Shown: positions 22,905 to 34,554 of the stretch, in pieces
Numbering within the stretch: the first letter of the stretch is position 1
How the letters are laid out: each line of letters starts with the position of its first letter
DNA from: Leptobrachium leishanense
Taxonomy: Eukaryota; Chordata; Amphibia; Anura; Megophryidae
Length of the DNA stretch: 64,000 bases
Direction of reading: 5' to 3'
Assembly: GCA_009667805.1 (NCBI GenBank)
Contig: CM019072.1
Location: 36,387,519 to 36,451,518 of the forward strand
Program-made: the position numbers and the translations under genes
The notes under the pieces: model-generated
What the model saw: the letters and a program-made list of their open reading frames with translations, nothing else
The model's database searches: none
Told to the model about the DNA's origin: nothing

Positions 22905-23930
22905 CATTATCTGACAACCCTGCTCTGTGTACCGACCTGGCAAGTACTGACATACGCATCCTGTGTACCAACCTGGCAAGTACTGACATACCCATCCTGT
23001 GGACCGACCTGGCAAGTATTATTATTATTATTCTTTATTTATAAAGCGCCAGCATATTCCGCAGCGCTGTACAATAAGCACAGTATAGACAGGGTTACAA
23101 TACATTGAACAACATTTGACAAACAGTACAGGAGGAGATGAGGGCCCTATTCCCGTAGGAACTCACAATCTAGGAGGGTTGGGGTTGGAAACAGGAGGAG
23201 AGGACTGTAAGGTGAGAGTGATTGATGGTTGCGTCAGTGAGTTGGGTGGTAGGCTTCCCTAAATAGGAACGTTTTAAGGGAGCGTTTGAAGGAAGAGAAG
23301 TTAGGTGAAAGTCTGACAGTACGAGGGAGAGCGTTCCAGAGAGTGGGGGATGCGCGTGAGAAATCCTGCAGTCTATCATGGGAAGAGGTGATGCGGGGAG
23401 AAGCTAGTCGCAGGTCACTGTTTGACCTTAGGGAGCGGGCCGGGGTGTATTTGGTGATTAGTGAGGACAGGTAGTGGGGAGCTGAGTTAGTGAGGGTTTT
23501 GTAGGTAAGGATAAGGATTTTGAACTTAATTCTGCAGTGGATGGGGAGCCAGTGAAGGGACTCGCAGAGGGGAGCGGCAGAGACAGAGCAGCGGGTGAGG
23601 TGAATTAGCCTGGCGGAGGCGTTCAGGATGGATTGTAGGGGGGAGAGGCGGGACAGAGGGAGGCCAGATAAGAGATTATTGCAATAGTCGAGTCGGGAGA
23701 TTACCAGGGCGTGTATGAGTTGTTTTGTCGTGACAGCGGTACTGACATACCCATCCTGTGTACCGACCTGGCAAGTACTGACATACCCATCCTGTGTACC
23801 GACCTGGCAAGTACTGACATACCCATCCTGTGTACCGACCTGGCAAGTACTGACATACCCATCCTGTGTACCGACCTGGCAAGTACTGACATACCCAGCC
23901 TGTGTACCGACCTGGCAAATACTAGTGTTC
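22905..23930. repeat. 36-bp minisatellite split by an L2 insertion
   Basis: The unit is GTACTGACATACCCATCCTG followed by TGTACCGACCTGGCAA. About three units lie at 22905-23017 and about five and a half at 23735-23930. The L2 fragment 23018-23734 interrupts the array. Since 36 is a multiple of three, all frames stay open. Confidence 0.9.
23018..23734 (-). mobile_element. L2 LINE 3' fragment, copy 2
   Basis: The left end is a (TTA)n run at about 23020-23031, then TTTATAAAGCGCCAGCATAT, TCCGCAGCGCTGTACAATAA and GTATAGACAGGGTTACAATA. It matches 7417-7487 joined to 10313-10950, including the coding 3' part. On the right it breaks at TCGTGACAGC before the minisatellite resumes. It is 5'-truncated with an (AAT)n tail on the minus strand, as expected for retrotransposition into the array. 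Confidence 0.9.
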
Positions 23931-24161
23931 CTGCTCTGTGCATTACTATTGGCACACGTCTGACTCTCACTCTTGGTAATAAGATCCCTGTGCCATCAAC
24001 AAAGTCTGTTATAATATTCGGGTATCTGTTAACCCTTGCTGCGTACGTCTTATTTGGTTACCTAAAGATAGTTAGCTGTACCGACCACCTACGGATCGAA
24101 GGGGTAGATAGTATATTGTATACAGGGACCAGTATCATAGACCCAAGGGTTATTCGTGACA

Positions 24162-24245
24162 GTGTTTCCCAACCCTGGTCCTCAGGACCCGCTGACAGGC
24201 CAGGTTTTCCAGATATCTGAAGCACAGCACAGGTAATATGATTTG
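24162..24245. mobile_element. hAT left-end fragment
   Basis: CAGTGTTTCCCAACCCTGGT followed by CCTCAGGACC and CCAGGTTTTCCAGATATCTG is a common non-autonomous hAT terminus in vertebrates. The other end is not present; an X-variant sequence follows directly. Confidence 0.6.
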
Positions 24246-24249
24246 ACTT

Positions 24250-24906
24250 TAACTCATGCCCCCCCATATTACATCCCTAGTGCTAAACAGGGAAGAAATC
24301 CCTTTGCGCATCGGTGAGTGCGCAAGCTTACTGTACTTTGCGCATCCTTTACTTAACATGGGAAGCGCGATCAGTAGCTTTCATTAGGATAAGTAAGGTA
24401 TTACAAAGTCCGAACGTTAATTACCGCACCAATGGGTTAAATGGATTTTTCCCGTCATCTAAAAGCTGGTGCTAAATGATTCCGCTTTTGCAGAATGATT
24501 TAGCACCACCTAACCCCCCCCCCCAATAAATCTGATACTCACCTTTCATCCAGTGGCGAGAATGGTGGCCCGATCCCCCCCTTCTTGCGGCCAGGAAGTC
24601 CCCCGTCAAAAAGTCCCCAGTCTCCCTCCGCGATCACTGTGGCGCTGCGCGATCTCGCAAGATCACACAGGGCTTGTGGCCGTCAGCGCAACCCTCTGTG
24701 GATTCCTAAGGAGTCCAGAATGTGATACTCACGGAGGCGCTACCACGAGTATCCCAGCTGTCAGCGCTGCGTTCCAGGGCGAGGTACTAAAGTAGCGCCT
24801 GCCCGGGAATGTCATGCTAAAATAGGGATGCTATGGAGAAACCTGCAGACACAGCAGTTTTCCTCGTTTGCGTCCCCATTTTAGCGTGAGGATTTTAATC
24901 AAGCCC
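24250..24906. mobile_element. X-variant MITE, copy 2
   Basis: Shows CATATTACATCCC at the left and TTTTAATCAAGCCCA at the right, with X motifs: GTACTTTGCGCATCC, CTTAACATGGGAAGCGC, GGTGCTAAATGATTCCGCTT, CAGTCTCCCTCCGCGATCAC and CCATTTTAGCGTGAGG. It is diverged from the X copies at 16.3, 47.8 and 57.2 kb. A poly-C tract lies near 24515. Confidence 0.7.
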
Positions 24907-24912
24907 ACAGAC

Positions 24913-25690
24913 TATTATACCACTTGCAGCTCTCCTGGTTTTCTTCTAAAACATCAGAAGAAAGCAATCCTAAACATCATGGTAATAAAACAAATGCTTT
25001 TTAGCTAACACTAGATGAACAAGCTACTGTGACATTGCGCATCGTCTATATATTAATAGCCACGTGCAGGCCAGCCTGGTGTCCTCTTAGATGCTGTGTT
25101 ATAATATGTGGTTTTACAAATGATCATCTTGTGGTCTGTGATTTGTCTTATTCCAACGTTGTAATTCTATGTTATATGGCTTATTTGTAGTTTTTTAACA
25201 TTGTACTACAAAACCCTCTATTCACATGCAGTGTGCGATCCAATGACTGTTTCAGTCGGTACCAAACCCAGTGAATACATTGTCGTTTCAGTAGGACTCC
25301 ACCTGAAACAGAAGCTCACGCCGTATCCAGCTTTGAATGGCTGAATAAGCAGAGAGAGCTAAGTGGCTCAGCGAAAATCATAACTTGTACACAATAAGAA
25401 ATTCATGGCATGGATTGATGATTGCAATGCTTTGCCAAGCCCCAGCACGGAGAACAGTAATTTTCCCGCGTGGACCGGCCAAACATTTCACTATCCCACT
25501 GTGCAAATCAAGCCGAGATCTGCCTAAAAAAACACTCTCTGTAATTTCTACAAAAGCAGCTTCTATCAAGTGCTGGCTAAGAGGCTGATTCTTTATGCAA
25601 ATATTATAACTTATGTTTTCTTTTTCATCGTGGAAGGTCTTTAAACAGGTTCATAGTGTTATAATGCACAGTTTCATGTTACATATTGCA
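24913..25690. other. Unrecognised interval
   Basis: No repeat terminus, no protein homology and no RNA gene seen. Confidence 0.4.
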
Positions 25691-25699
25691 GTATGCTTG

Positions 25700-26185
25700 G
25701 CTAGATTGCATTCTTACCTTGTTACCCGTACCGGGTCCTATTCCTTGCTGCTTGCTAAAATGGGGACTCTAACGGGAAAGCCTGTGTCTGGAGGTTTCCC
25801 CGTATCGACCCCATTTCCGCGTGATATTCCTAGGCAGGCACTGTCTCAGCACCTTGTCCCGCAACGCAGTGCTAACCACAGTGACGCTCGTGTTAGCGCT
25901 TCCTTGCTGCTGCAAGTGCCACCTCCTGGAGTCCACATGACTCCATGGAGGGTTGTGATGCCATGCTGGGAACCCTACACGATTTTTCCAGGGACAAGAA
26001 GTGGTGGATTGGGCCACTGTTCTTGCCACGGGATGAGAGGTGAGTATGGGATTTATTGGGGGGGGGGGGTTTAGGGGGTGCTAAATGATTTTGCAAAAGC
26101 GAAATCAGCACCAGCTTTTAGGGCTCGCTAAAATTTTGCCTTCCGCGTCCCGACGATAATTAGCACTAGCACTTTGCAATACCTT
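25700..26185. mobile_element. X-variant MITE, partial
   Basis: Begins near GCTAAAATGGGGACTCTAAC and contains GACTCCATGGAGG, GGGATGAGAGGTGAGTATGG, GGTGCTAAATGATTTTGCAA and CGACGATAATTAGCACTAGC, the order seen in other X variants. The right terminus is missing. Confidence 0.65.
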
Positions 26186-26407
26186 ACAAATCGACATGCT
26201 AACCTTATATACACCCTGCCCTCCCCAGACATTCATCACCAACCCCCCCCCCCCCATGATATTGAGTTTCTGAGGTTCTAAAGAGTCTGCTCCTCAGCGT
26301 CTGGAACATACCCAGGGACAGATAAGGGGATTAGCCTTGCTCAACATTTTCTAGACAAAACAGAACAATGGCAGTTGTGGATGGTAACCAGGATTACTGT
26401 TGGCAGC

Positions 26408-26457
26408 GAAGTGGCCATGTGGCAGGACGCGCTGAGCACGTCCTCCGCATGGAAGGG
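26408..26457. repeat. PB terminal fragment
   Basis: GCAGGACGCGCTGAGCACGT followed by CCTCCGCATGGAAGGG matches the GC-rich terminal hairpin of PB copies B and C. Confidence 0.55.
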
Positions 26458-26479
26458 GGTAATGCATCATATGAATCCG

Positions 26480-28845
26480 TACACTGCCAGGCAGCACCTC
26501 TCTGCAATATAATTCAGCATTGAATCTGCACACTGTCGGGCAGCTCCTCTCTGCAGTATAATTAATGCAGCAGCATATGAGTCCACACACTGCCGGGCAG
26601 CAACTCTCTGCAGTGTAATTAATGCAGCATTGAATTCACACACTGCTGGGAACTTCCCAGCTGTGTGTGGATTCATATGCTGCATTAATTAAAACTTATA
26701 AAAAACTAAAAAACTAACTGATCAAAAAATGAATCGATCCGAATCATTGAATTGATCTCCACAGAGTTGCTGCCTGGCAGTGTGCAGATTCATATACTGC
26801 ATTAATTATACTGCAGAGAGGCGCTTCCCAGCAGTGTGTGGATTCATATGCTGCATTAATTATACCGCAGAGAGGCGCTTCCCAGCAGTGTGTGGATTCA
26901 TGTGCTGCATTAATTATACCGCAGAGAGGCGCTTCCCAGCAGTGTGTGGATTCATATGCTGCATTAATTATACCGCAGAGAGGCGCTTCCCAGCAGTGTG
27001 TGGATTCATGTGCTGCATTAATTATACCGCAGAGAGGCGCTTCCCCGCAGTGTGGATTCATATGCTGCATTAATTATACCGCAGGGAAGCGCTTCCCCTC
27101 AGCGTGTGGATTCATATGCTGCATTAATTATACCGCAGGGAGGCGCTTCCCTGCAGTGTGTGGATTCATATGCTGCATTAATTATACCGCAGGGAGGCGC
27201 TTCCCCGCAGTGTGTGGATTCATATGCTGTATTAATTATACCGCAGGGAGGCGCTTCCCAGCAGTGTGTGGATTCATATGCTGCATTAATTATACCGCAG
27301 GGAGGCGCTTCCCTGCAGTGTGTGGATTCATATACTGCATTAATTATACCGCAGGGAGGCGCTTCCCTGCAGTGTGTGGATTCATATGCTGCATTAATTA
27401 TACCGCAGGGAGGCGCTTCCCCGCAGTGTGTGGATTCATATGCTGCATTAATTATACCGCAGGGAGGCGCTTCCCCGCAGTGTGTATTCATATGCTGCAT
27501 TAATTATACCGCAGAGAGGTGCTTCCCCGCAATGTGTGGATTCATATGCTGCATTAATTATACTGCAGGGAGGCGCTTCCCCGCAGCGTGTAGATTCATA
27601 TGATGCATTAATTATACTGCAGAGAGGCGCTTCCCAGCACTGTGTGGATTCACATGCTGTATTAATTATACCGCAGAGAGGCGCTTCCAGCAGTGTGTGG
27701 ATTCATATGCTGCATTAATTATACGCAGAGAGGCGCTTCCCAGCAGTGTGTGATTCATATGCTGCATTAATTATACCGCAGAGAGGCGCTTCCCCGCAGT
27801 GTGGATTCATATGCTGCATTAATTATACCGCAGGGAAGCGCTTCCCCTCAGCGTGTGGATTCATATGCTGCATTAATTATACCGCAGGAGGCGCTTCCCT
27901 GCAGTGTGTGGATTCATATGCTGCATTAATTATACCGCAGGGAGGCGCTTCCCCGCAGTGTGGATTCATATGCTGTATTAATTATACCGCAGGGAGGCGC
28001 TTCCCAGCAGTGTGTGGATTCATATGCTGCATTAATTATACCGCAGGGAGGCGCTTCCCTGCAGTGTGTGGATTCATATACTGCATTAATTATACCGCAG
28101 GGAGGCGCTTCCCTGCAGTGTGTGGATTCATATGCTGCATTAATTATACCGCAGGGAGGCGCTTCCCCGCAGTGTGTGGATTCATATGCTGCATTAATTA
28201 TACCGCAGGGAGGCGCTTCCCCGCAGTGTGTGGATTCATATGCTGCATTAATTATACCGCAGAGAGGTGCTTCCCCGCAGTGTGTGGATTCATATGCTGC
28301 ATTAATTATACTGCAGGGAGGCGCTTCCCCGCAGCGTGTGGATTCATATGATGCATTAATTATACTGCAGAGAGGCGCTTCCCAGCACTGTGTGGATTCA
28401 TATGCTGTATTAATTATACCGCAGAGAGGCGCTTCCCAGCAGTGTGTGGATTCATATGCTGCATTAATTATACCGCAAAGAGGCGCTTCCCAGCAGTGTG
28501 TGGATTCATATGCTGCATTAATTATACCGCAGAGAGGCGCTTCCCAGCACTGTGTGGATTCATATGCTGTATTAATTATACCGCAGAGAGGCGCTTCCCC
28601 GCAGTGTGGATTCATATGCTGCATTAATTATACCGCAGAGAGGCGCTTCCCAGCAGTGTGCGGATTCATATGCTGTATTAATTATACCGCAGAGAGGCGC
28701 TTCCCTGCAGTGTGCGGATTCATATGCTGCATTCATTATACCGCAGAGAGGCGCTTCCCAGCAGTGTGTGGATTCATATGCTGCATTAATTATACCGCAG
28801 AGAGGCACTTCCCAGCAGTGTGTGGATTCATATGCTGCATTGAAA
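26480..28845. repeat. 54-bp satellite array, ~40 units, with internal higher-order duplication
   Basis: The unit is TTCATATGCTGCATTAATTA, then TACCGCAGAGAGGCGCTTCC, then CAGCAGTGTGTGGA. Units before 26760 are degenerate and partly reversed; 26770-28845 is regular. Variants (GGGAGG against AGAGAGG, CCCCGCAG against CCCAGCAG) recur in the same order at an offset of 748-749 bp: for example GCAGGGAAGCGCTTCCCCTC at 27081 and 27830, and ATGATGCATT at 27600 and 28348. Because 54 is a multiple of three, very long open frames occur on both strands; they are not genes. Confidence 0.95.
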
Positions 28846-29167
28846 CCTATGGGTTTGTTTCTTTACAAAAAGTTAGGAAACCTAAAATTTCACCCAAAAA
28901 AATTCTAAAAAATCCTAAAAGACTAAATAAGCAAAGAAACTTCCATTCTATTGGTAGTAATGTACTTTCCATTCTTAAATAAGCAATAAAGAAACGAAAT
29001 AAAAAGCGAAAAACCAACTGATCTGATTCGCCAAAATGATTCGAAACTTCGGATCGATCTGAAATTTTCAGATGGTCGATATTTCATTTTCTGAAAGGCT
29101 CCCGAAATAGGAAAATTGTGAATTTCGTCCGAATTTCAATTCGGAACTAAACGAATTGCACATCTCT
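28846..29167. mobile_element. hAT-like right end
   Basis: AT-rich segment rich in GATTCG and CGAATT motifs, ending ACGAATTGCACATCTCTA, the inverse of a TAGAGATGTGC terminus of hAT style. The satellite array may be internal to this element, since GAATCGATCCGAATCATTG at 26729 has the same flavour. The left terminus was not found. Confidence 0.5.
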
Positions 29168-29825
29168 ACGATGTTCGGTGGTTTCATTCAGCAGCTTTAA
29201 TCAGGCGAATCCCATAGGTTTCAATGTTAAAAATATTCCCGTTTTTAGCCAATATCTAATAAACCGTTTAGAGTCTTTTTTGCTGCAAATTAAAAGAATA
29301 ATTTTTTTTTAGGATTTATTAGGCATTTTTCAGCCAAATTTGTTTTTCCGATATATTTTTTTTTTAAATAGCTTTTCTTTTTCTTCGGAAATTTACAGAC
29401 CTTTTTATTATCATTCATAGGACCGTATATGTTAATTCCAGACATTTTCGTCCAGTAGTTTTTTGCATACAGCGTTTATTTTTGAAAGTTTCAGTAGTTT
29501 TATTTTACCCTGTACGTTGGCTTGTCGGCTTTTTCCGGCGGCTGGTCGGCATTGTGTTCAGAGGATCGTCTGCATTTTACGTAGGCGTTCGGCAGGTTTT
29601 CAGAATGGATCCGACGTTTGCCAACAGGTTCCCGGCGGCTTATCAGATCCAAAAATTTCAGTGTTTTTTGCTGCGGTTTTGTTTTTTTCTTTTCGAATCG
29701 GCGATTTTGAGGCGGCTTGTTCTCTGCACTTTGGGGACCCTGCGGTGAATGCTGAATTCACAGCAGGGTCGAGGAATTTGATTCCCAGAAGTGCGGGGAA
29801 TGTATGACCTGTATGAATGAATAAC
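29168..29825. repeat. Family H repeat, reverse orientation
   Basis: Contains GAATCCCATAGGTTTCAATG, GCTTGTCGGCTTTTTCCGGC, GGACCCTGCGGTGAATGCTG and AATTCACAGCAGGGTC, ending GAATGAATAACC. These are the inverted counterparts of the motifs at 43.1-45.4 and 46.8-47.5 kb. Confidence 0.7.
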
Positions 29826-29910
29826 CTTGATGGACTAATATTACTTATTCAAAAAATGTGGTTTCATTTTTTCCCCCAGATTTACTGAATATAAAGGGGG
29901 GAAAAACCAC

Positions 29911-30613
29911 AAGCCCTATTACATTCTTCACGCAAAAACGCATGTGCAATGTGTGACTTTTTGCACGAACCATTAAACGTTAACGCGCGTAAAACAACGC
30001 TGGTATTGCAATCCTCGCGCATTTTTTCATCCGTCAAAAAATAACGCGCGTAAAACGGACGATCAGTGTGCGGACTGCTTTTTTCACGCGATTCAGCCAA
30101 TCAGAATTAAGAACCACAATCATCTCGCATTACGTTTTTGCGCCTGTCAAAGTCAATCTGTGCATATATGCTGCATCACTAATAAATGCACGCACAACTT
30201 CTCCATTTTATTGTTTGGGTATGTGTAGAATGTGTAACTATGCTTTGCTTCATTTTTTTTTTTGGGCTGGTGTATTTGGTTTCGGTCAGGTTGATAGAAT
30301 TTGCCATTAACACCAGCTTTTAGGAGTTGCTAAAATTAGGCGCGTAAAAGCAGTGCGTTACAAACTGCGCATAGATTGTAATACCATCCGCGTACCAGCG
30401 CACAAACGCATTTGCGCTCACAATGTTAAGTAGGACGCGCATAGTACAGTAAGCTCGCGCAGCGTTAGCGCGGGTTCCCCCGCGGTAGACGACTACTTGC
30501 TTTTGTTGCGCTGACATTGTAATACGACATTCAGTGCATAGGGTTTTACCCCTCTCGTTAATGCGTTTTTGTGCACGCGCAAACGTCTGCGTGAATAGAT
30601 TGTAATAGGGCCC
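29911..30613. mobile_element. M2 MITE, copy 1
   Basis: Length 703 bp. Left end AAGCCCTATTACATTCTTCA, right end TAGATTGTAATAGGGCCC. CAC precedes the left end and follows the right end, a 3-bp duplication. The interior has GTTAACGCGCGTAAAACAAC, CATTTTTTCATCCGTC, and inverted partners such as CGCACAAACGCATTTGCGC. A second copy lies at 54571-55280. No coding capacity. Confidence 0.8.
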
Positions 30614-32118
30614 CACATGTGTTCAGCTTCGCAAGTGATTTTAGAATATCCACGGTCCCTCTTATAATCTTGGTTTTCTGGTTTATTTTACAATAGGTCA
30701 TAACTGAATCAAATGATAACCTAACCAAAATAAGCCACACCACTCAAGAAAAGTATAATGCCAGGCACGGCCGCTCTTGATGTTGTAAGTGCTATTTTAA
30801 GGTTTATGCTCCAAGATAAAAAATAAATAAATGTAGATTTCTTTGATCTGGTTTTATTGGTTTCGCAGCCAGGATCTACCACTTCAAAGCACGAGCCTCA
30901 GACTCTAATTTTAACTTGGCGGTACCCGTACTATGTTACTTCCATCTGGACTGTGTATGAATCGACATGTATCACCAACCCTAGCTTGATAATTGTGGGG
31001 CTTTTGGACTTAATTCTCTATAGCCACAAGTCTCTGCGTCTCAAGATCCTTCTTGTTCCCCTCTAATCAAGCACATACAGTTACATATCAGAAGGCAAAC
31101 CTCTTTGTTTTTTTTCCTAACCATATACGTAGAAAAGATACAATGACAGGACAGCGATGAGACTGATGGTTCCATTTGGGTCTCTGCCACAACGCTGTGC
31201 GATGGGGAGGGCTTTAAACAGATTGATATAAATAGTTAAGATTACTAGGACGTAAATCTCAGCTCCATAAACAGACACCTACGCTTTTTTCCCCCGTCCT
31301 CCACAGGTCAGATTATTTCTTTGTCTGGGTCCAAGTTTTCCAGCGTCTGTCTCAACCAGGGTCTGGATTATTGTAATACAACAAGTGAATTGTTCAGGAT
31401 TGCAAAAAATGTTTGAAAACTCCAGTGCGGGCCGAGTAATTCAAACATTACGTAAGACAGAGTTTTGTTTATCCCACTCTATAATGAGCGCGTCCCGTAC
31501 CCCAAATACTTTCCACATTCCCTGGTCATATTTTTTTATGTGTTCTGTCAAACGGGAATGTATTGTTATCCCTTGATTTACCACTGTAACCAGAGGATCC
31601 TTTCTAGGAATAGATCTTGATTCCATAGAACTGTATGTTCAAATAATAAATAATACATAAAAGAGGGAAGGGGTTGAATTTTATATGAGCCAAACTAAGA
31701 GTATCTCCATATTTTTTATTTATTACAGCAAATGTATCCCTTAAACAAAATAAAACCCATTATCCCTTCCTGACCCTCTCTGAACTCATCTTCTTGTTTT
31801 AAACCTTTCGTTCCCTTTATCCAGCCCTGGTCTTCCTCTGAGCCTTGCAGAACACGACCTATTGCCAGCACAAGTGTGTCTTGTGTGTTGGACACTCCAG
31901 CCAGTCCAGCGACTCTCTGTGCAGGAAAACTTTGTGAGCCATTGGTGGGACCTCTGTCTCCAAGATCCCGAAGCCTACGAAACTGAGCTCAACATTTAGG
32001 ATCTGGGTGGTATTAATCCCCTGTGCTTGGAGGGCTAAATCAGCCTTCCAAGTTTCCCCTCATAGGGAGCAAAGAGGTCACAGCGGTGTGACCACTCAGA
32101 TAAAAGTGAGTGGTCACT
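30614..32118. other. Unrecognised interval (1.5 kb)
   Basis: No repeat from the families seen elsewhere and no conserved protein. A 61-codon minus-strand frame (31441-31626) reads like ordinary protein sequence but matches nothing I recognise. This and 50.2-51.2 kb are the longest stretches with no transposon call. Confidence 0.4.
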
Positions 32119-32126
32119 CTGTAAAG

Positions 32127-32264
32127 CAGGGATCTCAAACTCTAGCCCCCCCTAGATGTTTATTTCCTACAATTCCCAGAATTCCTTGAATGCAATGAAT
32201 GACCAGTGAATGATGGGGGTTGTAGTTCAAAAACCATCAGGGGGGCCGGAGATTGAGATCCCTG
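32127..32264. mobile_element. hAT MITE, 138 bp
   Basis: The ends CAGGGATCTCAAACTC and GAGATTGAGATCCCTG are inverted with a mismatch. The 8-bp flanks CTGTAAAG (32119-32126) and CTGTAGAG (32265-32272) agree at 7 of 8 positions. Interior: CTACAATTCCCAGAATTCCT and GGGGTTGTAGTTCAAAAACC. The same family lies at 45909-46049. Confidence 0.88.
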
Positions 32265-32344
32265 CTGTAGAGTGTCCTGTAAGTGGTCATAGTGACTTCA
32301 GTATGTCTTTAAGAATGTGTTACATCCCATTACAAAACGAACGG

Positions 32345-32817
32345 GTTTGGGTCGAAATCCCTACAACCAGGTTCCCTAATGCTAAAATCCTGACGGCCAA
32401 CTTCCCTACACAGACAACTCCCTGACGGCCAACTTCCCTACATGGCCAACTTCCCTACACAGACAACTCCCTGACCGGCAACTTCCCAGACATTCAAAAT
32501 CCCAGCAGCTAACACTAACCCTACTCACTAACCCCCTAAACCTAGCCCTAACCTCCCTAAACCTAGCCCTAACCCCCCTAAATCTAACCCTAACCCCCCT
32601 AAACCTAGCCCTAACCCATACCCCCTAAACCTAGCCCTAACCCCCTTAAACCTAGGGTTAGGGTGTTAGTTTTAGGGTTAGCCCCTGGGATTATGGATGT
32701 CTGGAAGTTGACCGTGTAGGGAAGTTGGGATGTCCGGCACTTGTTCTGTCTGGAAGTTGGCCGTCGGGATGTTGGCATTAGGGAACCTGGCTGTAGGGAT
32801 TTTGTCCGGCACCCAAA
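32345..32817. repeat. Long palindrome with telomere-like centre
   Basis: The arms (about 32345-32520 and 32670-32817) are inverted: AAATCCCTACAACCAGGTTC and TTCCCTAATGCTAAAATCC are matched by GAACCTGGCTGTAGGGATTT and GGATGTTGGCATTAGGGAA. The arms carry repeats of GGCCAACTTCCCTACA. The centre (32515-32680) is about six units of a CCCTAAACCTAGCCCTAACC type, close to the vertebrate CCCTAA telomere repeat. It flips to TTAGGGTTAG orientation near 32652. Confidence 0.85.
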
Positions 32818-33311
32818 AGGAACAACAAGGGTCTTTGAAGTCAATGCATTTATGACGGGTCAGTTCTTAAGGGGTTAAGGAATGCGTTACTTGCCGGTGT
32901 TGATGTATTAATGTCTTGAGTCGCTGCTAGATCGGTGCATAAAGATCATAAAGATAAATAAGACCTGTTATCAGTTCTTGCGATATTTCTAACCACAGCT
33001 TGCATTGGTTCCAATGGCAGCCGTTGTATCCCGGAGGGAAATAACGTACACTAGCATGAGATATGCATGAGACTTGCTCTGGTTGCGATGTTTACACACT
33101 GACTTCGCATTATCCACCTTGACGCGTTGCAGTGCTCTGTAAATATGCTAAATTCATCAATAGGTACGGTTTCTATGATTAGAAATGCAATGTGTCACGA
33201 GAATGCTTGGTGAAAACAGGTTGTAATCCAGAGCTAGTGTCATATTAACAAGATTGAACACTCCTTGTCGTGTCGGCATGCTCATTCACACTGTTTGCAC
33301 AGGTTGTGTGT
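32818..33311. other. Unrecognised interval
   Basis: No recognised features. Confidence 0.4.
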
Positions 33312-33399
33312 GGCTGTAACAGTGGCGTAGCGTGGGTTGTCAGCGCCCGGGGCCAGCCAAGAATTGTGCGCCCCCCCCCAACCTGTGGACACGTTATCG

Positions 33400-34550
33400 A
33401 TATTGCCCCAGCTCACACATGGATTTGCCCCAGCTCTCACATGGATATTGCCCCAGCTCACACATGGATTTGCCCCAGCCAGCTCACACATGAATATTGC
33501 CCCAGCTCACACATGAATATTGCCACAGCTCACACATGAATATTGCCCCAGCTCACACATGGATTTGCCCCAGCTCACACATGGATTTGCCCCAGCTCAC
33601 ACATGGATTTGCCCCAGCTCACACATGGATTTGCCCCAGCTCACACATGAATATTGCCCCAGCCAGCTCACACATGGATTTGCCCCAGCCAGCTCACACA
33701 TGAATATTGCCCCAGCTCACACATGAATATTGCCCCAGCTCACACATGGATTTGCCCCAGCTCACACATGGATATTGCCCCAGCTCACACATGAATATTG
33801 CCCCAGCTCACACATGAATATTGCCCCAGCTCACACATGGATTTGCCCCAGCTCACACATGAATATTGCCCCAGCTCACACATGGATTTGCCCCAGCTCA
33901 CACATGGATTTGCCCCAGCTCACACATGGATTTGCCCCAGCTCACACATGAATATTGCCCCAGCTCACACATGAATATTGCCCCAGCTCACACATGAATA
34001 TTGCCCCAGCTCACACATGAAATTTGCCCCAGCTCACACATGGATATTGCCCCAGCTCACACATGGATATTGCCCCAGCTCACACATGGATATTGCCCCA
34101 GCTCACACATGGATATTGCCCCAGCTCACACATGGATTTGCCCCAGCTCATGGATTTGCCCCAGCTCACACATGGATTTGCCCCAGCTCATGGATTTGCC
34201 CCAGCTCATGGATTTGCCCCAGCTCATGGATTTGCCCCAGCTCATGGATATGCCCCAGCTCATGGATTTGCCCCAGCTCACACATGGATTTGCCCCAGCT
34301 CATGGATTTGCCCCAGCTCATGGATTTGCCCCAGCTCACACATGGATTTGCCCCAGCTCACACATGGATTTGCCCCAGCTCACACATGGATTTGCCCCAT
34401 CACATGGATTTGCCCCAGCTCATGGATTTGCCCCAGCTCATGGATTTGCCCCAGCTCACACATGGATTTGCCCCAGCTCACACATGGATTTGCCCCAGCA
34501 CATGGATTTGCCCCAGCTCATGGATATGCCCCAGCTCTCACCTGGATATT
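33400..34550. repeat. Minisatellite, unit GCCCCAGCTCACACATGGATTT (22 bp) with 23- and 18-bp variants
   Basis: About 53 units. GGATTT units are 22 bp, GAATATT/GGATATT units are 23 bp, and units lacking CACA (GCTCATGGATTT) are 18 bp and cluster at 34140-34530. Variant order suggests local duplication of blocks. Not coding. Confidence 0.95.
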
Positions 34551-34554
34551 GCCC

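Noticed and set aside
26838..28982. Long open frames (up to 340 codons) on both strands
   Set aside because: They arise because the satellite unit is 54 bp, a multiple of three. The proteins are perfect repeats in every frame, with no other support.
32515..32680. True interstitial telomere or fusion point
   Set aside because: Units are a longer degenerate variant rather than pure CCCTAA, and the block sits inside a palindrome. A repeat family is more likely until copy number is known.
33400..34550. CRISPR-like regular repeat pattern
   Set aside because: Units are contiguous with no unique spacers, and the context is a vertebrate hAT element. The same applies to the 54-bp array.
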